A DNA stretch of 64,000 nt from Bonia amplexicaulis. Taxonomy: Eukaryota > Streptophyta > Magnoliopsida > Poales > Poaceae. Shown here one piece after another: positions 23,615 to 36,462 of the stretch (the stretch's first letter is position 1; the number at the start of each line of letters is the position of its first letter). The notes under the pieces were generated by a model that was given only the letters and a program-made list of their open reading frames with translations, had not been told where the DNA came from and made no database searches. The stretch is from positions 18,296,128 to 18,360,127 of the forward strand of contig CM070740.1 of assembly GCA_036346245.1 (NCBI GenBank), read 5' to 3'. A program made the translations under genes and the position numbers.

Positions 23615-24185
23615 CTAGAGCATGTCCCTCAGCACGGTGATAGCCGCGGCATGCTTCTCCTGCAGACATGAACAGCCGCATTCAGTAAGAGTACGTGATG
23701 GATGGATGGGTGTATAATGTACTGAACAAAGAAACCATTTAGAATGACAATACTGCTACTACTTGTAACAGCACCGCCCGATCTGAGCCTTTTTTCAGCC
23801 AGTCTGCAAGAGATGTGTTCACCTGGTCACGAGCCCTGTCACGGATGCCGCTGCACACCGGCCGGCCGCGCTCATCGTACAGTATCATCCCGCTGAACCG
23901 CGGCATCTGGCACTTGACGCCCATCAGCACCCTCCTCTGCCATATCGGCCGCGCCGGCGTGCCACCGGCGGCGGCAGCCCCCTGCACTCCACATTTCACA
24001 CCCGCTGCCGTCGGCGCCACCGCTTCCTCCACCTCCAGCGCTTCACCCCCCAGAAGGCCGTACTCGCAGTCGCCGCCACCCATCACGCCGGCAACCTCGT
24101 CGGTCACGACGTCGCTCCGCCGTACCGCCCGGCCGTCGGCGTAGACCTTCTCCTTCCACAGGGCCACAGACAGGCAGAGCCCCAT
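23615..24185 (-). CDS. small conserved plant protein of unknown function, two exons
   Basis: Exon 1 is 24185-23763 (141 codons), exon 2 is 23659-23615 (14 codons and TAG), giving 155 residues. The intron has a GTAGTA donor and TCTGCAG acceptor and is in phase 0. The N-terminus MGLCLS fits an N-myristoylation signal (Gly2, Ser6) with a palmitoylable Cys4, suggesting membrane attachment (inference). The middle is low-complexity. The core PIWQRRVLMGVKC and PRFSGMILYDERGRPV looks like the conserved part of a plant-specific family. The C-terminus after the splice (EKHAAAITVLRDML) forms a helix-like end and supports the intron. I recognise the pattern as typical of plant proteins without assigned function and give no role. 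Confidence 0.75.
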
Positions 24186-24649
24186 GGGAGCTAGCTAACG
24201 CGATGCTACCAGTGGATGAGGACGCAGGGACAGCAGCGCGCTAGCAGTACGTAGGGCTAGCGCGGAGGCCGGGCTTCTTATGGCGGGTGGTGCCAAGGAT
24301 CAGCCAATGCACGCACAGGCTGCCCGTGAGCCCTGCCGTTTGTCTAGGGGTGATGACGCGTGACCGCACTCCGCCTGTGTGCATGTGAAGCATGCCCGGC
24401 TTGGTAAGTAGCGGCAGTGGTATAACTTCAGATCGGAGTAATCTTCACAAGGAGGTGACGGATGATGGTGACCATGGGAGTGGTAAGGTTGGTGGCGGTT
24501 CCTTTGATGTGCTGTTGTGGTGGCAGAGGCGGCGTGTGTCCTCGTGTGGCGTTCTTGCTTGAGCTCACAGGCAGGTACCGGTGAAAGATGGTACGACCGA
24601 TGCTGGAATTTGGCTGGAGTTTTTGGTTTGGGTTTGTCTAACGGTTTTG

Positions 24650-24915
24650 CTATTGCTAAGATGACTGAAATTTTTTTATCTCTCAGTTACTTAAAGTTAC
24701 ACTCTCAATCAACTAAAATTACAGTCCCTCTCCAAAAAAACAATTATAACTTCAGGTGATTCAGAGTACAACTAAAGTTACACTTATTACACTTAGTTGC
24801 ACTCTCAATCAACTAAAATTGTAGTCCCCTAAAAAAACAACTGCAATTTTAGTTGATTGAGAGTGTAACTTCAAGTGACTAAGAGATAAAAAAATTTCAG
24901 TCGTCTTAACAATAG
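24650..24915. mobile_element. MITE with long terminal inverted repeats
   Basis: About 76 bp at the left (from CTATTGCTAAGATGACTG) is repeated inverted at the right (to CAGTCGTCTTAACAATAG) with roughly seven mismatches, and the centre also pairs with itself (TCAATCAACTAAAATT and its complement). The whole could fold as one hairpin. Superfamily uncertain; long TIRs suggest Mutator-like. No clear target duplication was seen. Confidence 0.65.
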
Positions 24916-25783
24916 TCACTCCCTTTGTCTAATTGTCTTGGCTGAAAAGAGCGCCATGTAAAAAAAGAAGGCAAAACTGTGTCGGAGCGTAGCATGGAAA
25001 TGTGTATGGTGCAGGAACACGGCTGAAAGCAGGGGGCATCTTCAGATTCTTACTACTGTCTTTTCCTTCTTTTTGTGGAGAAAAACTTTCTTCCTTTTTG
25101 AAACTCATACAGGATGTGTTAGAGCATCGATCGTTGTCCTTGCTAATTACAGTATAGATGCCTTAAAAAACATCAAACTGATGATGGGATCCGTTCTTTT
25201 AAACTTTAAAGCCTTCTTGGACAAACGCAGATGAAAGTTTCTTCGACTATCCACTACTGGCTTCAACCAAGACACTCGTGTCACTAGCTACAGACTTGAA
25301 GATGGTCCAGCGATCTGCCCTCACAGATTTTAACTAGCCACCTGACATTTGACGGGGCACAAAGCGGCGAAGATTGAAGAGTCAAAATCTCAAGGAGCCC
25401 ACAGTTGCTCTGCTTCGCCACAAGTCCACGAGTTAGCACTATCCATCAGCCTTGCCATTTTCCAAATGGGAGGTGCTTCAATGCTCTCCTAACAAGTAAA
25501 GAAATGTGCAATTTCAAAGCAAGTTGAGGGCTTGATTTGCAACAACCTACAACTCCATTACTAACTAAATCGAATTAACATTTGTGCAATTTAGTTTTCA
25601 GGACAGTATAGAAGCACTACTCATGTTTCCAACAGTTCGGTGCTTGGAATTTTCACCTGCTAAAGAAAAACAGTTTATGTAATACATGCAGAAACAGGGG
25701 AAATCAGCACTGACCTGTCACTAAAATCTGCCAGCAGCCTTTTCAGGATAACAGCACACTATTGGCAAAGATAATCATGGCAC
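24916..25783. other. intergenic, 3' flank of the CRAL-TRIO gene
   Basis: AT-rich, no coding frame of note. The part next to 25784 is probably the 3' UTR of the minus-strand gene. Confidence 0.4.
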
Positions 25784-28281
25784 CTAACCGCGCAAATCAG
25801 GAGGCACAGTTTCGTCTGTGAAGTACTCTTTTTTCACTGTCTCGACATCACAAAATCTCACCTTGTGTGCAGGAATAACAATAGCATTAGAAGCATAAGG
25901 CTAGATATATCACCAGATGGAGCACCACACACACACACAGAGGGAGGGAAGGGAAGGGGGAAGGGGAGAGAGAGAGAGATGTTTTAGAGAAACAGTAGTT
26001 ACCAGGGAGGCGTATGATTTCAACAGAGGTTTAACAAGCTGCCACATTGGGTGAAACACAAACGGTGCATCGACAAAAACAACTTGGCCAAGCCGTTTCG
26101 GGTAGTAACAGTAGAAAACATCAATCTGGGAAAGATAGGAAATTAAGATCAATACAATTAAGGTATGCATTAGGTGCAGTAGACAGCAAGAAGTCTTCAT
26201 AAGCATGGAAATACAGGAAATCTATGTCTGAATTAACCCATTAGAATTAACTTTATCGTTGCAGGGCCTAAACACATTCTTCTTTGAACTGGACTTTTTT
26301 AATCTAGCAAAACTTTCTTATTTATCCACAAGTAATTGTTCTTGGAAATGGATATAAAAATCACATGCTTTAGTAATGATGTTATTTGACATCCCATTAA
26401 CCATTGCAAAGCATTCAAGGAAAGCAAGCTTCTTTTTTCTGTTTGAGGCAAACCAGTAATAACTGTATACATGTTTAACACTCCTCCAACAGCATAGCAC
26501 AATTCATCTGACATCCTTGGTTTATGTTTAGAAGCTGCTTAGACTGAACTAGGGAAAAGTATAACAAGAACTACGCAAAGGATAAAACTTACCAAAAACT
26601 TTAAGAACTGGAGATCACCATTTTCTACACGGAACCCTCGAAGATCAAAAATTCCAAGTATATTCTCTGTTCCCAACGGAAGTCTACTTAATGCCTTCTC
26701 AACCAAAAAGGCGCATAGCTTCTCATTTTCAACTGGGTCTTGCTTCTGTAATAGTAATATTATATGTGGATGAGTAATATAACCGAGAACAAAAGACATC
26801 TGGAACATGGATACATCAGTGAGATACAGGACAGAGTAAAATACAACCAAGATGCAGTTATGTCATGTAAAGTTGTAAACTATTACAACTTGTAGCTGCT
26901 TTCAGAAGTTTGAATGATGGTTTGTCCTGGCACAACTCTGTAGCTTTACTCTGTTCACTGTGCTGTTTTAACACTTTGAGAAAAGCGTATGTCCACTATT
27001 TAGGCTAAGCAACATCCTTTGTTCAACATGTCTAAATCAAGATTCGCTCAATTCACAATATAACTTACAGAAGGAAAATGCTTGGATGCCACCACTACTA
27101 GCACAGGCCTGCCATACACGTCAAAAGAATCATGCACATACGCTTTGCCAGTTTGGTACAACCCGTTCACTGATTCTTCTGATAATTCTGATACACGAAA
27201 ATCCTGACGCCATTTCTAATGCAGATGAAAAGAAAGTTTAAGATTCAAATGACGTAGAACAGTTATTCACAATCTCAAGAATTTAATGGACACAATATTA
27301 GGTTTGCCATGGCATTGCAAAGCATATAGCTTGACCAACTGGGTACACTTTCAGACCGACCCTGCAAATGGGAGCAAGTCCAAATCCTACTATCAAGGAT
27401 GAGAAGACCCTTACCACAAAATGAGATATAACTTGCAAATAAATTGGAACATGGATACGAAAAAACGTCCATCGGAATAGCTCAACATGTATCAAACATT
27501 CTTCCACTCGTAAAAACTCAACTTGCTAGGAAAAATCTGCCTATGTTTTAATGTTCCTTACAGGGATACTGTTACTAGTTGTTGGTAATAAAAAAAAAAC
27601 TGTATACACAAAAATAAGCTCCGCTTTTCAGTTCCTTACAGGGATAATGATTTAAGTGGCCATTCCTTCCAGAGATACTATAAACGAGAGTAATCTAGGA
27701 TTTACAACGGAAATTAAGATCAAAATCATGAGCAACAGAATCATTAAATTATTTCGACATACTATAAAACGCGAGGGTTATTTGTCAAAATGGGAAAGGA
27801 AGGGGCTATTTCTCAGGTCAGCATAGTTGTAGGATACAATGGCCTTGGTCAGTTTCGAGACGGCTTCGTCCACAGAGAGCTTCCGGTCCTTCAAGAACCA
27901 GAGTATCATGTCCTCATCATCCCTCCCGTTTCTGCCCGTCGGGAGGCCTGGTTGCTCCCTCTCCAGCCTTTGTTTAACCTCCAAGACGAGCTTCACACAT
28001 GAAGCAACCAATGCAAGATAACAAGTCATACATAGTCTACACACTCAGTGGGTAGCTGCTGCTGCTCGTTTTGTGATGAAATAGTACGATTCAGAAGCAA
28101 AAGAGTTGAGGAGATCTTCAAATCAAGAGTTGAATACGCGGTACGGGCGTGCTACCCCACCTACCTTGGAGGCGGAGGCGGCACCGGGAGCGGCGCTGCA
28201 GCAGCGCACTGCTGCCCTGGCGAGGCCCCGCGGAGGCGGAGGAGCCCGGACGACGGAACAGAAGGAGCAGGCGGCAGCCAT
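25784..28281 (-). CDS. CRAL-TRIO (Sec14-like) lipid-binding protein, six exons
   Basis: Exons on the minus strand: 28281-28165, 27990-27838, 27215-27069, 26745-26593, 26125-26003, 25861-25784 (stop TAG). All introns are GT-AG and all exons are multiples of three, giving 256 residues. Exon 1 encodes an Ala/Arg/Ser-rich leader (MAAACSFCSVVRAPPPPRG) resembling a plastid transit peptide. Exon 2 has the CRAL-TRIO N-terminal part (DDEDMILWFLKDRKLSVDEA). Exons 3-5 have the lipid-binding fold: GLYQTGKAYVHDSFDVYGRP, GIFDLRGFR and YYPKRLGQVVFVDAPFVF. Exon 6 ends EYFTDETVPPDLRG. Such proteins bind and exchange phosphoinositides or other hydrophobic ligands; the ligand here is unknown. The exon 2 acceptor could instead be 12 bases downstream (exon from 27978). 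The intron between exons 5 and 6 holds a CA/GA microsatellite (25929-25980). Confidence 0.88.
25929..25980. repeat. CA and GA microsatellite
   Basis: (CA)n followed by a GGGA/GA-rich tract inside the last intron of the CRAL-TRIO gene. Confidence 0.85.
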
Positions 28282-30107
28282 CACCTCTTCTCTTCTCCTT
28301 TTTTCCTTTGCTACCGTTCTTTTTCCCCTTCCGATTTGCAGCCGCGGCGAATCCCGCGAGTGGAGGCGGGCGAGGCTGGACCGGAGGGCAAGGAGGGGCA
28401 CCGGAGAATTCGGAGGCGTTCGCCGGCTTGGATCGAGGGAGTGAGGGGGAGGGTGGATGAGAGAACAAGCGCGGAACAGGGATGGCGAGATAGGTCCAGT
28501 GGGGACGGGCGAGCCAGAGGATCGAGGCGCCTGTGCCCGCCACACGTTTGGTTGGCTCGCGTCCCCGTGGTGACTGCTGGACTGGTGCCTCCCCGACCCT
28601 GGCGGCCGCTTGCTTCCGCCGACGCCATGGATGGATCTACGTCAACCGTTATTAATGACCAAGGTTGGTCCATCCAGTAGTTTACAGGAATCCTATCTCA
28701 ACTGCTTAAAAAGGGGGCTTCCTAAGGCTCCAATCTCACCTCGCCAATGACGTCGCAGTCACACAGGCCTAACAAACAACAAAAAATAAAAAGTATAGTC
28801 AAATAGCGGCCCACTAGCCCAACAAATTCATCACATTGGCCCATCAAAATACCCATTCCAACTCACAAACCTACCTAGCAATTGCAATTATTCCCACTTT
28901 CATTTACCAAACCGGCGGCAGAGGGTAGACCCAAAGGAGTCAGAGATGCGTCGACCGAGAGGAGGCTATTCACTAGTCGCGGATCCGCCATCTGGGGTCG
29001 GGGCGGGGGTGGGATCTAGCGGAGTGGGGCGATGAGGGGAGCCGAGCCAGAGTGCAGGCAGGCGGGGCGGAGGAGCACTGGGGTCGGGGTCGCGGGGCCA
29101 TCCGGGGTCAAGGTCGCGGGGTCAGGGGCCGAGAGGTGGGATCTGGTGGAACGGGGCGACGAGAGGAGCCGGGGCAGGCAAGTCTAGGCAGCGGCCCGAC
29201 GCCGTGGAGGAGCACTGGGTGGCGGGCCAGCGCGGAGGAGCACCGAGACAGTGAGTCCTGGAGGCCGGAGACGGGAGAAGGGAGATTGGAGTGGGCAAGC
29301 GGCGGAGATGCGGAGACGGCGGAGCGATTGAGTTTGAGAGAGAGAGAGAGACGACTGGGAGACGAGAGGCGAGTCGCGAGACGATGAGAGGACAGAGATA
29401 GAAAACAGAGAACCGATTGAAGCGAGGAGGCGAGGAAATAGCGTTGCTGGGTGCCTGGGTTGGCTGTCAGCCCGTCGCCCGTGTCTACTGTAGAGTAAGT
29501 AATTTTTGTCGGATTAAACTAAATTGGCACAAGTATAGCCTTTTACTCTTATAGAATTTCAAATTCATACATAAATTATACAATTGGAGTCTTAGAGACA
29601 AACAACGAAAAATAGAGAAATATAAAGTAGGTACCTTGACAATAGAAAGCGCATACTCATGAGTATGGAGTAGCAATAAATCACGCCACTGTTTCCGCTC
29701 TATCCTCTCCTCTCAACAACCAAATCCTACCGACCTAAACGAATCTCTTGCTGTTCCATACTCCCGCCGCCGCTCAGTCCTCCACACCGTCATGCCTTGC
29801 TCTCGCATCCCTGCCTAGGACCCTCCGCTTGCATACGGGGTGAGCCTAGGCGCGGCCGCAGTGTGACTCTATGGCCGTGGCGACAGTGATAGCCATGCAT
29901 CAGGGCTGTTGGCAGCGCATGCAACAGAGTTGTTGTGATGGTAGTCCAATGGCAAGCTTAATCCATACTCTTGATTAATTAGATGCAAGACCGTGAGTCT
30001 GTCGTAGCTCCAACGAATATCTTTTCTATAATCCTTCCCAACAAGTTGAGAAGATGTAGCAGAATTATTCCATGTAGGTGATCCATGTTAGAAATATAGG
30101 TAATATT
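28282..30107. other. promoter side of the CRAL-TRIO gene and intergenic DNA
   Basis: 28282-28640 is GC-rich, likely 5' UTR and promoter of the minus-strand gene. 28920-29460 is G-rich low-complexity with partial internal repetition (GGGGTCGGGG types) and an AG-repeat at about 29337-29351. Open frames there are composition artefacts. From 29480 the sequence is AT-rich and featureless. Confidence 0.4.
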
Positions 30108-30300
30108 TTAATTCAAGGTCGAAGCGTTGTGGTCAAAGCGTCGCGGTCGAAGTGCCGTGGTCGAAGCTTTGTGAGCAAAGTGTCATGCTTGAAGCTTCGT
30201 GGTCGATCCGTGGTCGAAGCGTCGTCGTCGAAGTGCCATGGTCGAAGCCGTGGTTGAAGTGCCGTGGTCGAAGCGTCGTGGTCGAACTTCTGTGAGGGAA
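30108..30300. repeat. degenerate tandem array, GGTCGAAG motif
   Basis: About a dozen imperfect 12-16 bp units of the form GTGGTCGAAGCGTC. The inverse motif TTCGACCAC is arrayed at 42640-43010 on the far side of CACTA element 1. Confidence 0.8.
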
Positions 30301-30789
30301 TTTTTCTAGCATAGGAGGCTTCTTTCCTTTAGCTCCAGCACACACGGAATCACTTCCTCAAGTCACTAATGCACGCCCCAACCAAAAAGCCATGGCACTG
30401 ACACAACAGCGAAAACACACACAACAATTTGATTTCGATACCTTCCAAAGCGATTTGCCGGTGGAGCGCGCATGCTCGATGCCCTGCGGTGCAAGCCTAA
30501 ACTTCGGCTTCACGTCGTTCTCCTACCAGCACCAGAAAGGTCACCTCAATCAAAGTTTTGAATTAGATTTATAATATTTGGGACAGAAAAATCAAAGAAA
30601 GATAGGGACTTGGGATGGACGGATTTGTACCAAGGAGGAGACAGTAAGGCTGCGCTCGTTGGAGACTCTGCGACCATGGTGGAGGATCAGGTACATACTT
30701 GTGTTGGTTCTTGGAGTGAATGGGGAAAAGGTTGGGGGATTAATAAGGGGACCCGATGCCTGCCATTCGACGCGGAGAGAATGGACTGG
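30301..30789. other. intergenic, no supported gene
   Basis: Two short overlapping frames exist (30578-30922 and 30610-30828), neither with a domain. Nothing further seen. Confidence 0.35.
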
Positions 30790-31079
30790 TGGGATAGAGA
30801 ACCTAGGGGAGATACCGCGGATCGATGATGTGGCAGGGCATTATCATAGACGGTTTAGATTAAAAACCATCTGTGATATGCAGGCATTATCACAGATAGT
30901 TGTTGGTAATAACTGTCTGTGAATTACCACATATGGTTCTTGTTAATAACCGTCTATGATAATTGCTGAAATCACATATGGTTTTTTAATCTGAACCACT
31001 TGTGGTAATCTTAACACAGACGGTTCCGCCGAACCGTCTGAGATGAGGCGTCCAATATAGCCTTTTTTATAGTATTGTG
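30790..31079. mobile_element. short CACTA-related element or fragment (copy a)
   Basis: Contains repeated palindromes of the CACTA subterminal type (CAGACGGTT ... AACCGTCTG) and ends in a CACTA-like terminus (TATAGTATTGTG). From TGGGAT near 30789 it matches 43631-43971 throughout. No proper left terminus is visible in either copy. Confidence 0.6.
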
Positions 31080-31139
31080 AATGCAAATTGTTTGAATGTA
31101 AATTGAGCACAAGAAAACAAACCACAATTGGCACAATTT

Positions 31140-31860
31140 CTTTTTACCGTGGTGTTCGGAGACTTGCTGGTCTCCCCTAGTCCACGTTGAGATTAGCCCA
31201 AACGAATTGGACTGGCTCCACGAATTAAACCGAAACACCTCAATCCACTAAGGTTGCTCTTCCTCCACTCTGGAGATTTCGAGCACCACACCACTCATAA
31301 TTCGCTAGGACTTCTCACAATCTTCTTTGAGAAGTTCACCACGCACGAAGTCTCCAACGCCGTCTAGAAGTCGGCAAATTCTAAGAGTAATAAGTAAAGC
31401 ACCTTGCTTGACATTCACCACGTGCAACGTATGCACAAACTTAAATAGACACTAAGTCCAACTCTAGATGCAACACATGCAATTTAAATACCTCTTCTTG
31501 CTCACAAGGTGTAACACATGAACAATTAAGAGGAGGACCTCACACTAGCTCAAGAGAATAGAAATGGATCGAGCAACTACATCTCCAACCGTCAACAAGG
31601 GGGTATTTATACCCCACACAAGAAAACTAGCTGTTGGAGCCAAATCCTTGAAAAATAAGAATTATCGGAAGTACCGGCGGTAAAACTATGGCACTTCCAT
31701 TCCCCCCGCAGCGGCCAAAAAACTAGCCGTTAGAAGCAAAGAACCAGTCAAATCCGGTAGTTCTGTTGTACAATTTTCGGTATTTCCTATCATCTAAAGT
31801 ACCGCCCCCACACGCGGAACTACCGCTCTGGTGAGGAGGAGAAGACCACCACACCGGTGC
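31140..31860 (-). repeat. old retroelement-type repeat, target of CACTA element 1
   Basis: Read on the minus strand, this is a diverged copy of 50560-51330, including the GTACCGC-rich part and the AGTGGAGGAAGAGCAACCTT type part. It is non-coding. CACTA element 1 is inserted at its right edge, and related GTACCGCTC-rich sequence resumes at 42431. Confidence 0.55.
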
Positions 31861-32619
31861 CACTACTACAGAAAGGCTAATACTAGACGGCAAATCACAG
31901 ACGGTTTTATAAAACCGTCTGTGACAGATACTAATATAGACGGTTTTAATTTGAACACCGCTTTGTGTTGGTGGCGTCGGCGAAAAAAAGTATCTCGAGC
32001 GGTTCATACCTATGAACCGTCGTGATACTAGTATCCTGAGCGGTCGTATTAAGAACCATCGTGATAATCCCAAATTATCACGAGCGGTTTTGTACTAAAA
32101 CCGTCGTGATAATCTTGTTATCACAGCACGGTGTGATAATTCACGAGCGGTTTTAGTAAAAACCGCTGCGTGATAATCCCCACCACGCATTTATTGCTCC
32201 ACCTCGGACCGCATCATCTTCATTTCGATCCGAGATCTAGCCACCGCGTGCACTCTTTCGCTCGGGGAGACAAGCTAGGCGATTTGAGGCCGATTATTTT
32301 GGTGGGAAGATTGAGCTTTGAAGATTCATTCAATTCATACTTTCTGTTGGTGGGCTAGGTCTAGATATGGTTAGTAAGAAAATTTATTTTTTCTTTAATT
32401 GCATTACAATTTAGATTTAAGTAATTGGTGAGTGTTATTGAAGATGGTTAATTTGTAAAATTGTTGGTTATATAATAGTTGTTGTGTTTATAATATGAAT
32501 TGAGCTAGCAAATTAAACTTCAATATAATACATGTGACCCGATATATGTAGTAGTAATTAGTTAAGCTAATTTTTAATATTGAGTTGTTATGTATGTACG
32601 TAACGTAGGAGGACCAAGT

Positions 32620-35070
32620 CGGATGTATGCCATGAGCCGTGTGAGTGAAGAGTATATTAATGGCGTGTACCTTTTACAAGAGCCGCCGAGGAGGATATGT
32701 TGAATAAGGGGTGGAATATATGTATTGTCCATCTTGATTGCGAGAATTTAAAGATGTTTAAGAACCGAGGGCAAATTGAAGCGCACTTGATTCGGAGGGT
32801 TTCAAAAGGGTTATACGTGTTGGACCGGTCATGGCGAAGTGAATGATCATATCTCACGGATGACATCGTCGGTGAAGTGAATGATATGCCGCGGATGACA
32901 TCGCCGGTGAAGTGAATGACATGGCGCGGATGATGTCGATTGTGGTTCGGATACGGATAGGTTGCACGATGACAATCTGGATCAGATGCTTCGTGATGTA
33001 GAAGAGAACTATGATGAGAGAGAATATGTTAAATTCCGTGGCTTGATGGAGGACTCGGAGAAACATTTGTTCACGTGTTGCAGGTCAAAGTACACGAGGT
33101 TGTCGGCCGTGCTTGAATTGTTGAAATTAAAGGCAAGCAACAGTTGGTACCGATCTTTATTGTTCTGCACCATAAATGATTATCCTGCCCTTGCTAACCT
33201 ATCGGGCCAAAGTACGAAAGGTTCCAAAGCTTGTACTCATTGTTTAGATGGTACCGAGAGTGTGTGGTGAAACACTCACGCAAAACCGTCTATATCGTCA
33301 CCGCCGGTTCCTTGGAGGGCTCACCCGTCTGCAAGATGAAGAAACAATTTGACGGAGAGAAGGAAGACGGTTCACTCAAGATAATTAAAGGGAAAAGAGG
33401 TTTATAATATGGTTAAGGATTTAGATGTTGTCCTCGGAAAGGGACGCAAATTGAGGGCTCGTGAGAAGAACACCTGGAAGAAGAGATCAATATTTTGGGA
33501 CTTACCTTATTGGGAGTACCTAGATGTTCGACACTTCGCATCGACGTCATGCACGTGAAAAAATATATGTGATGACTTGATTGGTCTCTTCTTGAACATT
33601 CGTGATAAAACAAAGGGCGGCGTCAATGCGGCTTGACTTGGTGAAATGGACATCGGGCCGAGTTAGCACCGACATGCAATGACAATGGACGAACATACCT
33701 TCCCCTGCGTGTTACGATCTGTCCAAGGTGGAGAAAAGAAGCGTGCGATTGCTTGCATGGTGTCAAAGTTCCGTCGGTTACTCTAGGAGCGTCAAGAAAC
33801 TTGTTTCGATGCAAGAATTGAAGTTAAATGGCATGAAGTCTCACGATTGTCATGTCTCGATGACACAGATGCTCCCTATTGCAATTAGAAATATTTTACC
33901 GATTAGAGTCCGAGAGACAATTATGAGGCTATGTTATTTTTAACACAATTGCTCGAAGGTCATCGATCCCGAAGGACTAGATGCTCGCAATACGATGTGA
34001 TGATGACTCTATGTCATCTTGAAATGTATTTCCTCCTTCGTTTTCGATATCATGGTCCATCTCATTGTTCACCTTGTGTGGGAGATAAAATGTGGGCCCG
34101 TATTCCACGTAGCATGTACCCATTTGAGAGGTTCATGGAATTCTCAAGTCCTACGACGGAATCGTTCTCGACCGAGGGCAAGATCGTCGAAGGTTATGCA
34201 AGCGAAGAGGTCATTGAGTTTTGTGTCGATTATATGGCTCAGATTCAACCGATATGTGTGGCTCAATCTCGTCATGAGGGGAGGCTGAAGGGTATCGGAA
34301 CTATCGGAAGGAAATCAATCACTCCAGATATGGACGCGTATACTCAAGCCCATTTCACAGTCTTGCAACACATGGCTGAAGTGGCGCCTTATGTTGACCA
34401 GCACAAGGATGTGCTTTGGCAACAGAATCCGGAGCGGCCAGATGTTTGGATCATGAGGCAACACAACACTCGGTTCAACCAATGGTTGAAGGACCAAATC
34501 GCTAGGAGCTCATAAAGTGAGTTGTTGACATGGTTGGCAAAGGACCAACATTTATTGTGACATGGCAAGGGTATGATATAAATGGGTACACATTCTATAC
34601 AGGATCGGGATGTAAAGAGCACTAACGAGCAGTGGTGTCCGCATAGATGCGTTCGATCTGGATGGGTTGAGAAGCTCGTACTATGGATTCATAGAAGAGA
34701 TTTGGGAGCTCGACTATGTGCTTTTCGAGATCCCCTTATTTCGCTGCCGTTGGGTGCATCTCCCACAGGTGAAGGTTGACAAGTACGATGTCACTACCGT
34801 GGACCTCCAATGTGTCGGGTACAAAGACGAACCATTCGTACTCGCCAATCAAGTTGTTCAAGTTTTCTATGTAACCAGGCACCGGCAAATAAGAAAGCGA
34901 CATGTAGTTCTTTATAGAAAAGGAGAATTGTCGGAGTAGAGAATGTAGTGGATGAGGAAGAATACAATCAATTTGACGAGTTACCTCCATTTGGAAATGG
35001 CATAAGGGTCGATGATGAACAACGTGTGAAACTAGTTACGCACGCACCGATCATCATGAAGGGCTAATTT
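32620..35070 (+). pseudogene. TNP2-like CACTA transposase, internally deleted and frameshifted
   Basis: Recognisable pieces in order: the N-terminal region (EYINGVYLL, then a GEVND repeat, then DDNLDQMLRDVEENYDE), a shortened middle, the DUF4218-type region (YPFERFME, ASEEVIEFCVDY, RHNTRFNQWLKDQIA-like block) and the DUF4216-type region (YYGFIEEIWELDYV, VLANQVVQVFYV). TNP2 proteins cut and move CACTA elements. Between about 33130 and 33630 the sequence jumps from the KLKASN block to later blocks, so most of the catalytic Transposase_21 region is missing. Many small indels also break the frame. CACTA element 2 has the same gene with a different deletion. Confidence 0.8.
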
Positions 35071-35394
35071 TTAAAGGAACTAAGCAAGTGGATTGAGTCA
35101 TACACCCAATTGTTCAAAATGTGTGATAATTAGGTGAATGTTGAAAATGACAATTCATGTATGTGATGTATATGTGAATTTGCATTTATGTATATAACAA
35201 TGCATGTATGTGATGTATATGTGAATTGATGTTTATATGAGAAAATGTGTATGAATCTTTGGTAGGTGATGTATATGAATCTTTGGTAGGTGATGTATAT
35301 GTGAATTGATGTTTATATGAGAAAATGTGTATGAATGCTGGTAGGTGATGTATATGAATGCTGGTGGGTGATGTATATGAATGTTGGTTGGTAA

Positions 35395-36460
35395 CTACAG
35401 CGGATTATCACAGACGGTTCTCAATTAATAACCGTCTGTGATAAATATGTCACAGACGGTTATCAATTTAGAACCGTCTGTGATAATAAATCACAGACGG
35501 TTCTCAATTTAGAACCGTCTGTGATAATGGGTATACTTACCCTTATAGTGTAAGAAACAACTGAGCGACGACTTGGCTAGCAGCGGTCTCTCCCCCCCCG
35601 GCTCCCTCGGCGCGCGTTCGAGCCCCCGCTCACGCGGCGCCGAGGTTGAGCCATTCTTTTATTTTTCGAGACCGGCCGGTGGGCCCCACTGTCGAGCGAC
35701 ATATCACGAGCGGTTCTCAATTAATAACCGTCTATGATAATATATATCACAGACGGTTATCAATTTAGAACAAATCGTGATAATGGGTATCTTACCCTTA
35801 TAGTGTAAGAAACAACCGGCGGCGACTTGGCTAGCGGTCTCTCCCCGGCTCCCTCGGTGCGCGTTCGAGCCCGCTCACGCGGCGCACGAGGTTTCATATC
35901 CTGACGGTTATCAATTTAGAACCGCGTGATAATGGGTATCTTACCCTTATAGTGTAAGAAACAAGCGAGCGGCGACTTGGCTAGCAACGGTCTCTCCCGG
36001 CTCCCTCGGCGACGTTCGAGCCCCGCTCACGCGGCGCTGAGGTTGAGCCTTTCTTTTTTTTTTCGAGACCGACCGGTGGGCCCCACTGTCGAGCGACATA
36101 TCACGCGGTTCTCATTAATAACCGTGCAGCGATATATATATCCTGACGGTTATAAATTTAGAACCGTGCGTGATAATGGGTATACTTACCCTTATAGTGT
36201 AAGAAACAACCGAGCGGCGACTTGGCTGGCGGTCTCTCCCCGGCTCCCCGGCGCGTTCGAGCCCCGCCACGCGGCGCCGAGGTTGAGCCTTTCTTTTATT
36301 TTTCAAGACCGCCGGTGGGCCCCACTGTCGAGCGACATATCACGAGCGGTTCTCAATTAATAACCGTCAGCGATATATATATCCTGACGGTTATAAATTT
36401 AGAACCGTCGTGATATATATATCACGAGCGGTTATTAATTTATAACCGCTCGTGATACTC
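35395..36460. repeat. internal array of subterminal-type palindromes
   Basis: A unit of about 245-255 bp is repeated: a TTATCACAGACGG palindrome, GGGTATACTTACCC, TATAGTGTAAGAAACAA, a GC-rich GTTCGAGCCC block and GGTGGGCCCCACTG. GGGTAT starts at about 35529, 35784, 35933 and 36178; the second-to-third spacing is short because one unit is deleted. Near 35400-35530 the palindromes are perfect; elsewhere the arms differ at the CAGACGG site. The array lies directly upstream of the promoter at 36463. Confidence 0.85.
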
Positions 36461-36462
36461 CT

